From positions 90,476,991 to 90,540,990 of the forward strand of contig CM037595.1 in NCBI GenBank assembly GCA_021018995.1: 64,000 nucleotides of DNA, read 5' to 3'. This DNA is from Chloranthus sessilifolius. Its lineage: Eukaryota; Streptophyta; Magnoliopsida; Chloranthales; Chloranthaceae. The notes below the pieces were generated by a model. That model ran no database searches and was not told the DNA's origin. It saw only the letters and a list, made by a program, of their open reading frames with translations. The position numbers and the translations under genes were made by a program. Shown here piece by piece: positions 55,377 to 64,000 of the stretch (positions are counted from its first letter, which is position 1; every line of letters begins with the position of its first letter).

Positions 55377-56079
55377 CTGTGGAGAATAGTGCATCGATCA
55401 ATAAAAGAATTACATATTTTAACCATTGCAGAAAAGAAGTTATAGCGCAATGACTAAAATTGTAGTCCGATATGAAATGGATCACCTAGTGGGGCTTTTG
55501 GGATTATAAGAGAGGTGTTTCGAAACTGCATTGTCAAAGGCAACAACACATACAACCCTGATTCAATGACATGAATCCAATGAAAATGTGGACAAAAAGG
55601 CCCCTAAAGTTTTCTTTTCATAAAGAACAAATCTCATTATAGTCTTCCGCGTCGAGGTTGTCAAAACTGTATCGAGTAGTAAAATCGTAAGGCATCTATT
55701 AGAATCAGATCGTAAATGGTAAGATTCAATTTGGTTTTAAAAAGACTAAAAATAAGAAAAAGAAAAAATAAACAATCTCTAAAATTATGGAAATGAACTA
55801 AACATTCATTCTCATTCATTTTTATTAAGAATTGGCACATAACAACTAATTTCAATATTTTCATACACAAGTCACATAACTAACCAACGATAATGTTACC
55901 CATAAACTATAGTTTGCAAAATAACAAAAAAAAATCTCAAAAATTATGAATTAAACATTCATTCTCATTAATTTTTATTAAGAAATTTGCAAGCAATATC
56001 TAATTTCAATATTTTCATACACAAATAACATAACTAACCAAAAATAAAGTTATTAGACAAGTAAACCTTAGATTTTATT
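55377..56079. other. AT-rich non-coding stretch with a direct duplication
   Basis: A segment containing AAACATTCATTCTCATTxATTTTTATTAAGAA and CTAATTTCAATATTTTCATA occurs twice, at about 55800-55890 and 55953-56043. No gene. Confidence 0.5.
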
Positions 56080-56560
56080 TGGGCCTGAGAACTTGAACCC
56101 ATAAACTTTCTATCCTCCATTTTGACCCTCCAAACTACTTATAAAGAAGTGCCTTGTTCATCTCATACAATCTATGGATACCAATGCCCCCATCCTCTCT
56201 AGCAAAGTGACACACCTCCAAATTGAATAGATGATACCATCTTTCCTCCCCTCCCCCCTCCCCGCTCACAGGAAATCCCTCTCACTTTGCTCCGAAATCT
56301 ATATTATCGCCATGGTGCATTGGAAAACATGGACATGAAGTATGGTGGGGGATTAGAGAAAGTGGCCTTAACCAAGACCAATCTTCCCCCAATTGAAAGA
56401 AATTACCCTTCCAGACCGCCAGTCTCTGTCAACCCTCTCCACAATCGTGTCTTAATGAGACACACACTTAGTGGAAGAACATGGTACATAGAAGGCAATT
56501 GACCAACCGAACACTCCATCTCCCTAGCCAAGAAATACAGAACCCCCACGCCACTTTGAC
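56080..56560 (-). pseudogene. LINE reverse-transcriptase fragment
   Basis: On the minus strand, VWKGNFFQLG corresponds to the WxGxxLSxGGR block, KATFSNPPPYFMSMFSNAPW to the VLxSxPxYxMSxFxxP block, and EDGGIGIHRLYEMNKALLYK to the GGLGIRxLxxxNxALLxKW block of plant L1 ORF2. Blocks lie in different frames with stops. It is a decayed fragment without a visible 3' tail. Confidence 0.8.
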
Positions 56561-56759
56561 CCCCAATAGTCTAGTCTTTTGGAGATTATAGTCTATAATG
56601 GAATGACCAATTGACCATTATAGTCCACCAGTCCACCTGTAGATGTGAGGGCGCCTCTCAGGAAAAATAAGAGATGATCAACATCTCCCTCCCCTCCATC
56701 CTCTCACCTCTCCTACCTCCACGCAGGGGGGGGGGGGGAGGGAGCCAGGATTATTTTAA

Positions 56760-57086
56760 AGGAGGGGCAGAGGCCGACTCGATAACTGAGTAAACCGAAT
56801 TGGCCCGAATCGACCCGAAAACTGATTCGGACAAAACTGAGCCAAACCGATTCTGGTTCGATTAGGTTCTCCAGACAAAAATCGAAAATCTATTAGATTG
56901 GGTAAGAAAGTTCGAAAATCTTGAATTTTAAAAAAAAAACGCCTTATACAAAATATAATAAAAAACAAACTCTAACAAAATTGAACCTAAAAAACCAAAG
57001 TTTCGGGTTTCGATATCAAAAGATAAAAAAAGATAACCGAAACTAAAAATTTTAGTTTCGATTTGAGTACCCGAACTTGCATCCCT
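56760..57086. mobile_element. AACCGAA-family word repeat with TTGCATCCCTA end
   Basis: The right end reads CGAACTTGCATCCCTA as in the 9979-10411 element. The interior has CCGAATTGG, GAACCT, AACCGAAAC words. The left end is not resolved. A G-run (about 12 G) precedes it at 56727. Confidence 0.6.
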
Positions 57087-57351
57087 ATGTTTCCAATGAA
57101 TAAAAAACTAGAGTAATACATTAATAAAAATAAAAAAATAAATACCTTAAAAAAATAGGTCATCGGAGTTGATGTCGGAGGGACTAGATCTCGTCGGAGA
57201 TGTTGGAGGTCCGCCGGAGTAGGTCACATGATGGGGTACCGGATACTTGGGGCTGGGGTTAGGGCTGCAAGAGCCACAGCCGAAAGCCTCTCTCCCTTTT
57301 AGATTCAGTTGAGACGACCAGTAACAAAAAGGTTTTAATTTACGTCCGGGT
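57087..57351. other. Unassigned stretch, short minus-strand frame
   Basis: A 79-residue frame (57147-57386) is proline- and serine-rich without a recognised domain, and its start overlaps the next MITE. Probably non-coding. Confidence 0.25.
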
Positions 57352-57770
57352 ACCTTTATTCTCAACCCATGATTCTTCCTTCTCAACCCGAGTTTTACAT
57401 GTTTAAATAGTTGACTACTTTGAATTAAATGATAGAGATAATTTTTCTTCCCAATCTTTGGAAAAATAGATCTTGAGATTACAGGCCCACAAATAGACGG
57501 TTAGATTTTAATTCCACGTAGCACATATCCCGAAAATTGACCCGAGAACTACATTTGATGTACGCCCATGATCATGTTCATTTTTTGGGATATATCACAT
57601 GGAATCAAAATCTGACCATCTGATGGTAGGCCCATGCTCACAAGGTCTAATTTGTCGAAGATCAGGACAAAAAATGATAAACATTGTCTAATTCAAAGCA
57701 GTCAATCGTTAAAGCATATGAAACCGGGTTGAGAAGGAAGAATCTTTAGTTGTAAATATAACAACCATTT
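57352..57770. mobile_element. Palindromic MITE, TTCTCAACCC subtype
   Basis: It starts GGGTACCTTTATTCTCAACC and ends near GGTTGAGAAGGAAGAATCTT..AACAACC. The arms GATCTTGAGATTACAGG and inverse are present. No clean target duplication. Confidence 0.65.
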
Positions 57771-58292
57771 TAAAGTAAGGAGAGGCTGCTGCCCCAATGT
57801 GGCTCCACCCCTGCCTCCACGGAAGGTTGTTCAGGCAACTCGCAAACCCGGTCGACAATATAGCAAGTTGCCGAAACACTCACTACAAAGAAACTCCGTG
57901 AATATGTTACTTGAAGATCTGCTCCCCACCATCTTCCCAATTCGTCAACATATCCCCTCGTCCTTCAGAAAGTTCATACTTCAGAAGCTCCAATTTCCTC
58001 TTTGGGTTTAATGTTTCAATTAAAATGTGTTCCCCACCAACGGATTGGGTTTCCTCTAAAACAGGCTGCACCACGCCTGCCCCAAAAATCGACCCATCGT
58101 TGGGGCCACTAAGTCACATGAAGGCACGAGAGTCCCACTTAAACTCCCCTCCGCCATCGACACATGCGTACACTCACCTGTCATGTGCGTGGTACCACCT
58201 ACTTCATGCAAAAAGGCACAATTGGAAACCTCCATAGTCGCACCTTCTAGAGACACCATCCCCTTTACTATGTTGCCCGACACTTCCCCATC
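57771..58292. other. Low-AT stretch, possibly an old LINE or gene fragment
   Basis: Noticeably richer in C than its surroundings, with open frames on both strands (57911-58237 plus, 58056-58283 minus), but no domain recognised. It is the left flank of the chromovirus, and the sequence at 63375-63633 is the right flank of the same interrupted locus. Confidence 0.3.
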
Positions 58293-58297
58293 CTATC

Positions 58298-59388
58298 TGA
58301 TGCGGGAACTTACTAAATACAATGTTAGGGCTGAGATTAGGATTAAAATTAATTTAATTAATTAAAAATAACAATTTCTCACAAAAATTACCACGGAAAA
58401 TTCTAGAAATTCAATTAGGTGATTTAATTTCGACTCAAAATAGAATTACTTTCGTGTATGTTCTCTATCACGGATCTAGAAAACTAGGATTCTTATGAAC
58501 GACTAGATCTCCAATAGTTTTAGGGCGTCGAACGAACTCGCAAGCGGGTTCTCTCGATACCAAACGAAAATAAAAGGCTAATAAAATTAATAATGAACAA
58601 AATATTGATTTTTGGCTTTTATGAGATCAATAAAATAACTAAGATTACGCTACTTACGCAATCCGTAAATCTAAAGAAGATAGAGATGGAAGAAGAGTTG
58701 CCCTTGCACTAAACAGTAAGCGGGAATCGAAGAATCGCTCTCCGTTTTGAGAGAATCACACCCTCACGAAAGTTTAGAACTCTCAATTTTGTATAAGCAA
58801 TTTTCATTAACCAAAACGTAATAATAAAAGTGTTTACAAGCCTTTAAATAGGCTAACCAATGCATAAAATTAGAAATCCTAGTATAACTCTAATTCCTAA
58901 TAAAAGAAATATCCTAATTCGTCTAAAACAATAAAGTCCAAAAACAATAAGGAAACTAATCCTATTTCTAATAAAATAAGCAACTCTTACTTTCTAAAAT
59001 AAAATAATAAAAGAGCCTAATCCTAATTCAATTAGGATTCTTAAAATTCGTCATTTTTTGTACAGCTTCCGAAAACTGATCATAGCTTCTTCAATAATTG
59101 TCGGAATTGCTCAATTTTTGGCTCGTTGGAAAACTACTTCGATAAGCTTTCAAATATGACTAATTTTGCATCAATCCGACTTCGTTTGACACTTCAAAAT
59201 AGTCCAAACATAAAAGTGATGGGATTGAAAGTTGAAGACCCTAATAAATTCATCATTTTCTTCTTTCTGATCAAACGGGTCTTTAACAGGCCTTTTTTTA
59301 AAAAACCCATTCGCGGGTCCACTTTCTCTTTTGATGTCTCCTCTTTATCCGACCACGATTCAAATAGACGGATCTAAAATACGCATCA
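58298..59388 (-). repeat. Chromovirus 3' LTR
   Basis: On the given strand it runs TGATGCGGGAAC .. ATACGCATCA; the ends TGATGCG/CGCATCA are inverse. It matches 62282-63369. Confidence 0.95.
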
Positions 59389-59402
59389 ATCCCCTCTACT
59401 TT
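59389..59402 (-). other. Chromovirus polypurine tract
   Basis: On the minus strand AAAGTAGAGGGGAT lies immediately before the 3' LTR. Confidence 0.7.
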
Positions 59403-59498
59403 GAAAAAGTTCAACCTCGAACTTTGGTTGGCATAGATTTTCACGGTCGCCGCAATCACAGACAATATATAGGGAACGTCAATTGGAAGCGGTTTGAA

Positions 59499-60272
59499 TC
59501 AGACATCCCCATCAACTCTCCCCGGGTTAGAAGGATACATTTTCGATGAATACTGGTTGTGATAGAGATCCAAAAGATCTAGGTTAATCTGCAGAAACTC
59601 TTGTGTAATCCACGTATTCTCTGAATCACTCTTGTTCTTCCACTTGACCAAATACTTCTGAAGTCTCCTTTGGTTGGTGGACACAATCTGATCTTCCAGT
59701 ACATCTTTGATGATCTCACGAGTTTGCCAAGTAGGTGGGGGTAATGGTGTGGGTAGGAGAATTATTGGTTCATCAGATGTAGAAGGCTCAAAGGGGTTGA
59801 CAGGGATGGTTGAAGGGCCATAGAATGGAACAAGGTCCTCCACGTTGAAAGTTGTGCTAATCCCTAAATCCGACAGAAGATCTAAGATATAAGCATTAGA
59901 ACCGGCACACTTCAAAATCTGATAGGGTCCAGCACCGCGAGCTTGTACCTTCTTTGCAACTCCTTACGGGAATCGCTCGGGTCTATTCCGAACCATCACA
60001 AAATCACCCTCTTGGAATTCTTTGAACCGTCTGTGAAAATCTGCAGAGAACTTGTATTTCTCATTTGGTAAATTAATTCTTTTCTTAATCTCAGCATGCA
60101 ACTCATGAATGCAATATGCAAAAGTGGATGCAGACTCTGATGACCTTTGATGAATGGACTTGTGGACATTGGGAGAAAATCTGTGTTCTAGTATTTGGCT
60201 TACCCTTTCACTGTATGAGGTATGTCTGAAGTTTCTCAGATTGCTTTCTCCTTGCAGTCTAAGTGTTGTCAA
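59499..60272 (-). pseudogene. Chromovirus integrase C-terminus and chromodomain
   Basis: The first part (60272-59964) contains ELHAEIKKRINLPNEKYK and FQEGDFVMVRNRPERFP, the post-catalytic end of chromovirus integrases. A single TAA at 59966-59964 separates it from the same frame continuing as the GPYQILK block, SNAYILDLLSDLGISTTFNV and EDLVPFYGP. It ends in a chromodomain (YLVKWKN, NTWI), a module thought to steer integration to marked chromatin. The catalytic core is absent upstream. Confidence 0.85.
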
Positions 60273-60291
60273 TTTTCAGTTTACCTTTCCA

Positions 60292-61029
60292 CTATAGAAG
60301 ATACTCTTGATATGCTTGACATGTCTTTACCGTAATAACAAAATATGGATCTGCCAAAACTTTTCCATCTAACCTCTTCACATATTGTTCAGGCAGGTAT
60401 TTGGAAATCAATGAGTAGATAGGATTGGGGTCAGGTGGATGGGCATCAAGGAATGGGTCTGAAGGTTTTGTTGTTGGGCCTAAAAAAGGTGTACGTGCAT
60501 CTACAGACTCTATATGCTCATGTGTGAGTGACACTAACGACTCTTGTGCACTCGACTTGATTAACTTGTGCGTACTCGCTTCAACCAAAACCAAAGACTC
60601 TGCGGTACTCGATTCAATTGACATTAATGATTCTTGTGTACCCAGTTCGATGGACTCACGTGTATTCGACCTAATGGGCACCAACAAGTTGTGTGCGCCC
60701 AACTCTACGGGTACCAATGACTCATAGGCAAGTGACTCGATTGGTTCGTATGTACTCAGTTCGATCAACTTCAAATATTCAAGTGCACTCGACTCTACCA
60801 ACGAGGACTCATGCATAATTGATTCTACGGACACCAACAAATCGTGCGTACGTAATTCGGTCGAATCAGGTGTGGGTGACTCGGTTGGCTCATGTGTGGG
60901 TGACTCAACATCACTACTCCCAAGGGAAATAGAAGTCTCTTTAACACGAACTAAACTTTCATTAGCTTCTTCTATCTCCTCTTCACTCATCACGGTACTA
61001 GGGTCATACACAATTTCTTTCACGTTCAC
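60292..61029 (-). CDS. Ser/Glu-rich repeat frame inside the chromovirus
   Basis: The open frame predicts 245 residues. From about residue 40 to 170 it consists of degenerate 10-18 residue repeats around ESLVxVES and STxEPIES. The end (SLISKYLPEQYVKRLDGKVL) is non-repetitive. It occupies the place where protease and reverse transcriptase would lie. I recognise no domain. It may be a modified or captured segment, or the tail of gag expanded by slippage. It is uninterrupted despite decay elsewhere in the element, but whether it is translated is unknown. Confidence 0.5.
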   Translation of the reverse strand: MNVKEIVYDPSTVMSEEEIEEANESLVRVKETSISLGSSDVESPTHEPTESPTPDSTELRTHDLLVSVESIMHESSLVESSALEYLKLIELSTYEPIESLAYESLVPVELGAHNLLVPIRSNTRESIELGTQESLMSIESSTAESLVLVEASTHKLIKSSAQESLVSLTHEHIESVDARTPFLGPTTKPSDPFLDAHPPDPNPIYSLISKYLPEQYVKRLDGKVLADPYFVITVKTCQAYQEYLL

Positions 61030-61042
61030 ATTTCCCGGCTTT

Positions 61043-61871
61043 TCAATACTCTCTTTTATTCAATAAATTTTGAGCAGAAAATTTCATGGGGCATCGATAA
61101 GCAAAGTGTTCAAATCCGTGACACTTGTAACATTTGTTGCGACCACTAGATTTTGGGCTCTCAATAATCGCTCCTTTCCCGTTATCAATTTGGGGATTCA
61201 GAGGAGTAATCACGGGTTTCGATGGTTGAACCTTGAAATTATATTTCTCATGGATAACTCCTTTCCCTTGATCAATTTGGAGCCTCGTAGGAGTACTCGT
61301 GGGTTTCAATGGTGGAACCCCGAAATTAGAGTTCTCTTTAATGTAGGTGCTCATTGGCTCCAGTTAGGTGCTTATCCACCTTAGCTTTCAAACATCGTAG
61401 AAGGTGGATGTGCGTGAAAGGAACATATTGGTTGATGAGTCGTTCCTTCATGTCTTTCCAGCGTGTGATGGGCTTAGTTCGAGCCAACTTGCATCGAAAC
61501 TCCACACTATCCCAATATTTTTTTGTATGGCGTACCAACCTTGTTTTGGCGAACCTAACCTTACACTCTTCCGACACGTCATACAAATCATAACACTCCT
61601 CCATGCTAGTCAACCATCCCACGAAGGTCTTCGGGTCCGTCATACCCTCAAAAGTTGGGACTTCAATTTGAATAGACCTTAAGGATTCACTATCAAGATC
61701 ATATTTGGGCTCACAATGATGGGAGTATCCTTTAACTCTAATCTCATCGCGACTTTCAGGACTTCGCCAAGAATTTGGAGTGTAGCGGTTTCCTCCTTCG
61801 GCTAGTGCCCTTTCATGACGGGTAAGGAACTCACGGTGATGTGTAAGTGACTCATACATGATGCTTGACAT
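61043..61871 (-). pseudogene. Chromovirus gag with zinc knuckle, frameshifted
   Basis: The frame 61871-61338 carries the retrotransposon gag domain (IQIEVPTFEGMTDPKTFVGW, then YWDSVEFRC and KDMKERLINQYVP). An overlapping shifted frame (61354-61043) carries the zinc knuckle CYKCHGFEHFAYRC (CX2CX4HX4C). The usual middle of gag between these is missing, so a deletion plus frameshift is likely. Confidence 0.85.
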
Positions 61872-62266
61872 AAATACAACTCAGACACAATACTAGAAAA
61901 GACAAACACTATGAACCAATAATGGATGAAGACTTTTGTCAAACACTAGACGTGCACACTAATGAAATAAAATGTACTAGGATTGAAATGATATGCAATT
62001 ATGAAACTAAGTGATGCAAAACAAAAGTTAGACAAAAGCTAGACTAAATTAAAAAAAAAAAGACAAAAGACAGACAAAAATTACAGGCAAAGCAAAACTT
62101 TTAATAAAAGCGGACAAAAATTTGACAATGACGGATGAAAATTGCGACAAAAAAATCGTATTTAAATTTGCAGACAAAAGCCAGAGGAAAATTTTTAGAT
62201 AAAAGCCAGACGGATCTAAAATAATGATTTTTTATTTATTTAAATAAACCCTAAAACTAAACTGAT
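61872..62266 (-). other. Chromovirus leader with AGACAAAAG-type repeats
   Basis: Purine-rich on the given strand, with many variants of GACAAAAGC, AGACAAAAG and GGACAAAAA between 62025 and 62215. Untranslated leader by position. Confidence 0.6.
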
Positions 62267-62279
62267 GCTTTGATATCAA
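62267..62279 (-). other. Chromovirus primer-binding site
   Basis: On the minus strand TTGATATCAAAGC lies just after the 5' LTR, resembling the initiator methionine tRNA type (TTGGTATCAGAGC) with two changes. Confidence 0.7.
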
Positions 62280-62281
62280 TT

Positions 62282-63369
62282 TGATGCGGGAACTTACTAA
62301 ATGCAATGTTAGGGCTGAGATTAGGATTAAAATTAATTTAATCAATTAAAAATTATAATTTCTCACAAAAATTATCACGAAAAATTCTAGAAATTCAATT
62401 AGGTGATTTAATTTCGGCCCAAAATAGTGTTACTTTCGTGTACGTTCCCTATCGCGGATCTAGAAGATTAGGATTCTTATGAACAGCTAGATCTCCGATA
62501 GTTTTAAGGCGTCGAATGAACTCGTAAGCGGGTTCTCTCGATACCAAACGAAAATAAAAGGCTAATAAAATTGATGACGAACAAAATATTGATTTTGGGC
62601 TTTTACGAGATCAATAAAATAATTAGGATTACGCTACTTACGTAAACCGTAAATCTAAAGATAGAGATGGAAGAAGAGTTGGCCTCGCACCAAACCGTAA
62701 GTGGGAATCGAAGAATCGCTCTCCGTTTTGAGAGAATCACACCCTCACGAAAGTTTAGAACTCTCAATTTTGTATAAACAATTTTCATTAACCAAAATGT
62801 AATAATGAAAGTGTTTACAAGCCTTTAAATAGGCTAACCAATGCATAAAATTAGAAATCCTAGTATAACTCTAATTCCTAATAAAAGAAATATTTTAATT
62901 CATCTAAAACAATAAAGTCCTAAAATAATTAGGAAATTGATTCTATTTCTAATGAAAGAAACAACTCTTACTTTCTAAAATAAAATAATAAAAGAGACTA
63001 ATCCTAATTCAATTAGGATTCTTGAAATTCGTCACTTTCTGTGCAGCTTCTAAAAACTGACCATAACTTCTTCAATACTTGTCGAAATTGCTCAGTTTTT
63101 GGCTCGTTGGAAAGCTACTTCGATAAGCTTTCAAATATGACTAATTTTGCATCAATCCGACTTCGTTTGACACTTCAAAATAGTCCAAAAATAAAAGTAA
63201 CGAGATTGAAAGTTGAAGACCCTAATAAATTCGTCATTTTCTTCTTTCTGATCAAACGGGTCTTTAACGGGCCTTTTTTTAAAAAACATATTCGTTAGTC
63301 CACTTTCTCTTTTGACGTCTCCTCTTTATCCGACCACGATTCAAACAAGCGGATCTAAAATACACATCA
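62282..63369 (-). repeat. Chromovirus 5' LTR
   Basis: On the given strand it runs TGATGCGGGAAC .. ATACACATCA. As the element lies on the minus strand, this is the upstream LTR. Confidence 0.95.
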
Positions 63370-63374
63370 CTATC

Positions 63375-63633
63375 CTAGAACGCTACATGGCCTGAAGCTA
63401 CCATGCGTAGACACAATAACCATAGGATCAAACCCACACCATCCCTATCCTTATAATACGCTTGGTCAATACCCATACGAAATTCAAAATTCAAAAGGCC
63501 CCATTATCCGGGAAAAATGAAGGGTCGGTGGTCAACGGTCTTTGTAGGCCCAATCTCGACACTTAAACCCACATCTCAGACAGACGATCCTAGATCATCC
63601 GTCAAACTAATGCACTACGACAGTCGGAATCCT
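63375..63633. other. Right flank of the chromovirus, unassigned
   Basis: Less AT-rich than average, no domain recognised. It continues the locus interrupted at 58293. Confidence 0.3.
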
Positions 63634-63947
63634 AGAGAACTTGTATTTCTCATTTGGTAAATTAATTCTTTTCTTAATCTCAGCATGCAACTCATGAATG
63701 CAATATGCAAAAGTGGATGCAGACTCTGATGACCTTTGATGAATGGACTTGTGGATATTGGGAGAAAATCTGTGTTCTAGTATTCGGCTTACCCTTCCAC
63801 TGTATGAGGTATGTCTGAAGTTTCTCAGATTGCTTTCTCCTTGCAGTCCAAGTGTTGTCAATTTTCAGTTTACCTTTCCACTATAGAAGATACTCTTGAT
63901 ATGCTTGACGTGTCTTTACCGTAATAACAAAATATGGATCTCCCAAA
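63634..63947 (-). repeat. Duplicate of the chromovirus integrase-end segment
   Basis: It matches 60045-60358 over 314 bp with about five substitutions noted by eye. Both junctions are abrupt: only AGAG onward matches at the left and CCAAA at the right. It carries part of the integrase C-terminal frame (ELHAEIKKRINLPNEKYKFS) but no LTR. Confidence 0.9.
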
Positions 63948-64000
63948 GCCATGTCCGGCAACGCAATCCCTGCTACAATGCCATTGTAGCAGCTTCTTAC

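Larger units (their letters stand above)
58298..63369 (-). mobile_element. Complete non-autonomous chromovirus (Gypsy) element
   Basis: Two LTRs (58298-59388 and 62282-63369) flank an internal region read on the minus strand. A perfect 5 bp duplication CTATC lies at 58293-58297 and 63370-63374. The internal order is primer-binding site, leader, gag, zinc knuckle, a Ser/Glu-rich repeat frame, integrase C-terminus, chromodomain, polypurine tract. Protease, reverse transcriptase, RNase H and the integrase catalytic core are not found, so it would need help from a relative to move. The LTRs differ at very roughly 8% of positions in the first 240 bp compared by eye, so the insertion is not recent. 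Confidence 0.9.

Noticed and set aside
57911-58283. Overlapping frames on both strands left of the chromovirus
   Set aside because: Proline- and serine-rich, without domain or splice logic; kept only as an unassigned stretch.
60425-60727. Plus-strand 100-residue frame in the chromovirus
   Set aside because: It is antisense to the repeat frame and inherits its periodicity.

Overview
This window looks like nuclear DNA from a flowering plant. It is AT-rich, its introns use GT..AG borders, and it holds plant-type Copia and chromovirus retrotransposons, L1-type LINE remnants and many miniature inverted-repeat elements (MITEs). It also has an LTV1-type ribosome assembly gene, a wall-associated galacturonan-binding protein gene, a class III peroxidase relic and a plastid rbcL fragment. 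The species cannot be named from the sequence.

Genes are few. Reliable ones are (1) a secreted GUB_WAK-type protein on the minus strand at 7002-7916 and (2) a four-exon LTV1 homologue on the minus strand at 44294-49580, which reads as an intact 532-residue protein. A possible last exon of an unrecognised gene lies at 55218-55376 (minus). Gene relics are a peroxidase pseudogene (17336-17930) and an rbcL fragment (41462-41750).

The rest is layered mobile DNA. 1-11 kb: palindromic MITEs with 9-10 bp target duplications, hAT-type elements with 8 bp duplications and a ~2.2 kb foldback. 11.1-15.2 kb: a MITE split by a 3.1 kb solo LTR. 15.6-23.7 kb: hAT, CACTA-like and palindromic MITEs plus the peroxidase relic. 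23.8-32.4 kb: a decayed Copia element whose reverse transcriptase is split by a 2.5 kb solo LTR carrying an array of a 12-bp palindrome. 33-44 kb: MITEs, LINE pieces, a candidate Helitron end, two large hAT-type elements and the rbcL relic. 44.3-49.6 kb: LTV1, with MITE material in introns 1 and 2. 49.6-58.3 kb: LINEs, hAT elements and MITEs. 58.3-63.4 kb: a complete non-autonomous chromovirus with a 5 bp target duplication. A 314 bp near-copy of its integrase end lies just outside it.

The most unusual pattern is a set of at least five sequence-unrelated repeat types. Each is filled with variants of one short, often self-complementary word, such as CGGCCGATA, TTTCGGCCGAAA, AACCGAACC, GGGCCGGGC or GCTATGGC. 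Members of these types are flanked by 8 bp target duplications (exact or decayed) and have related inverted ends, which suggests hAT-mobilised elements with amplified internal motifs. All calls were made by eye; no database search or alignment was run.
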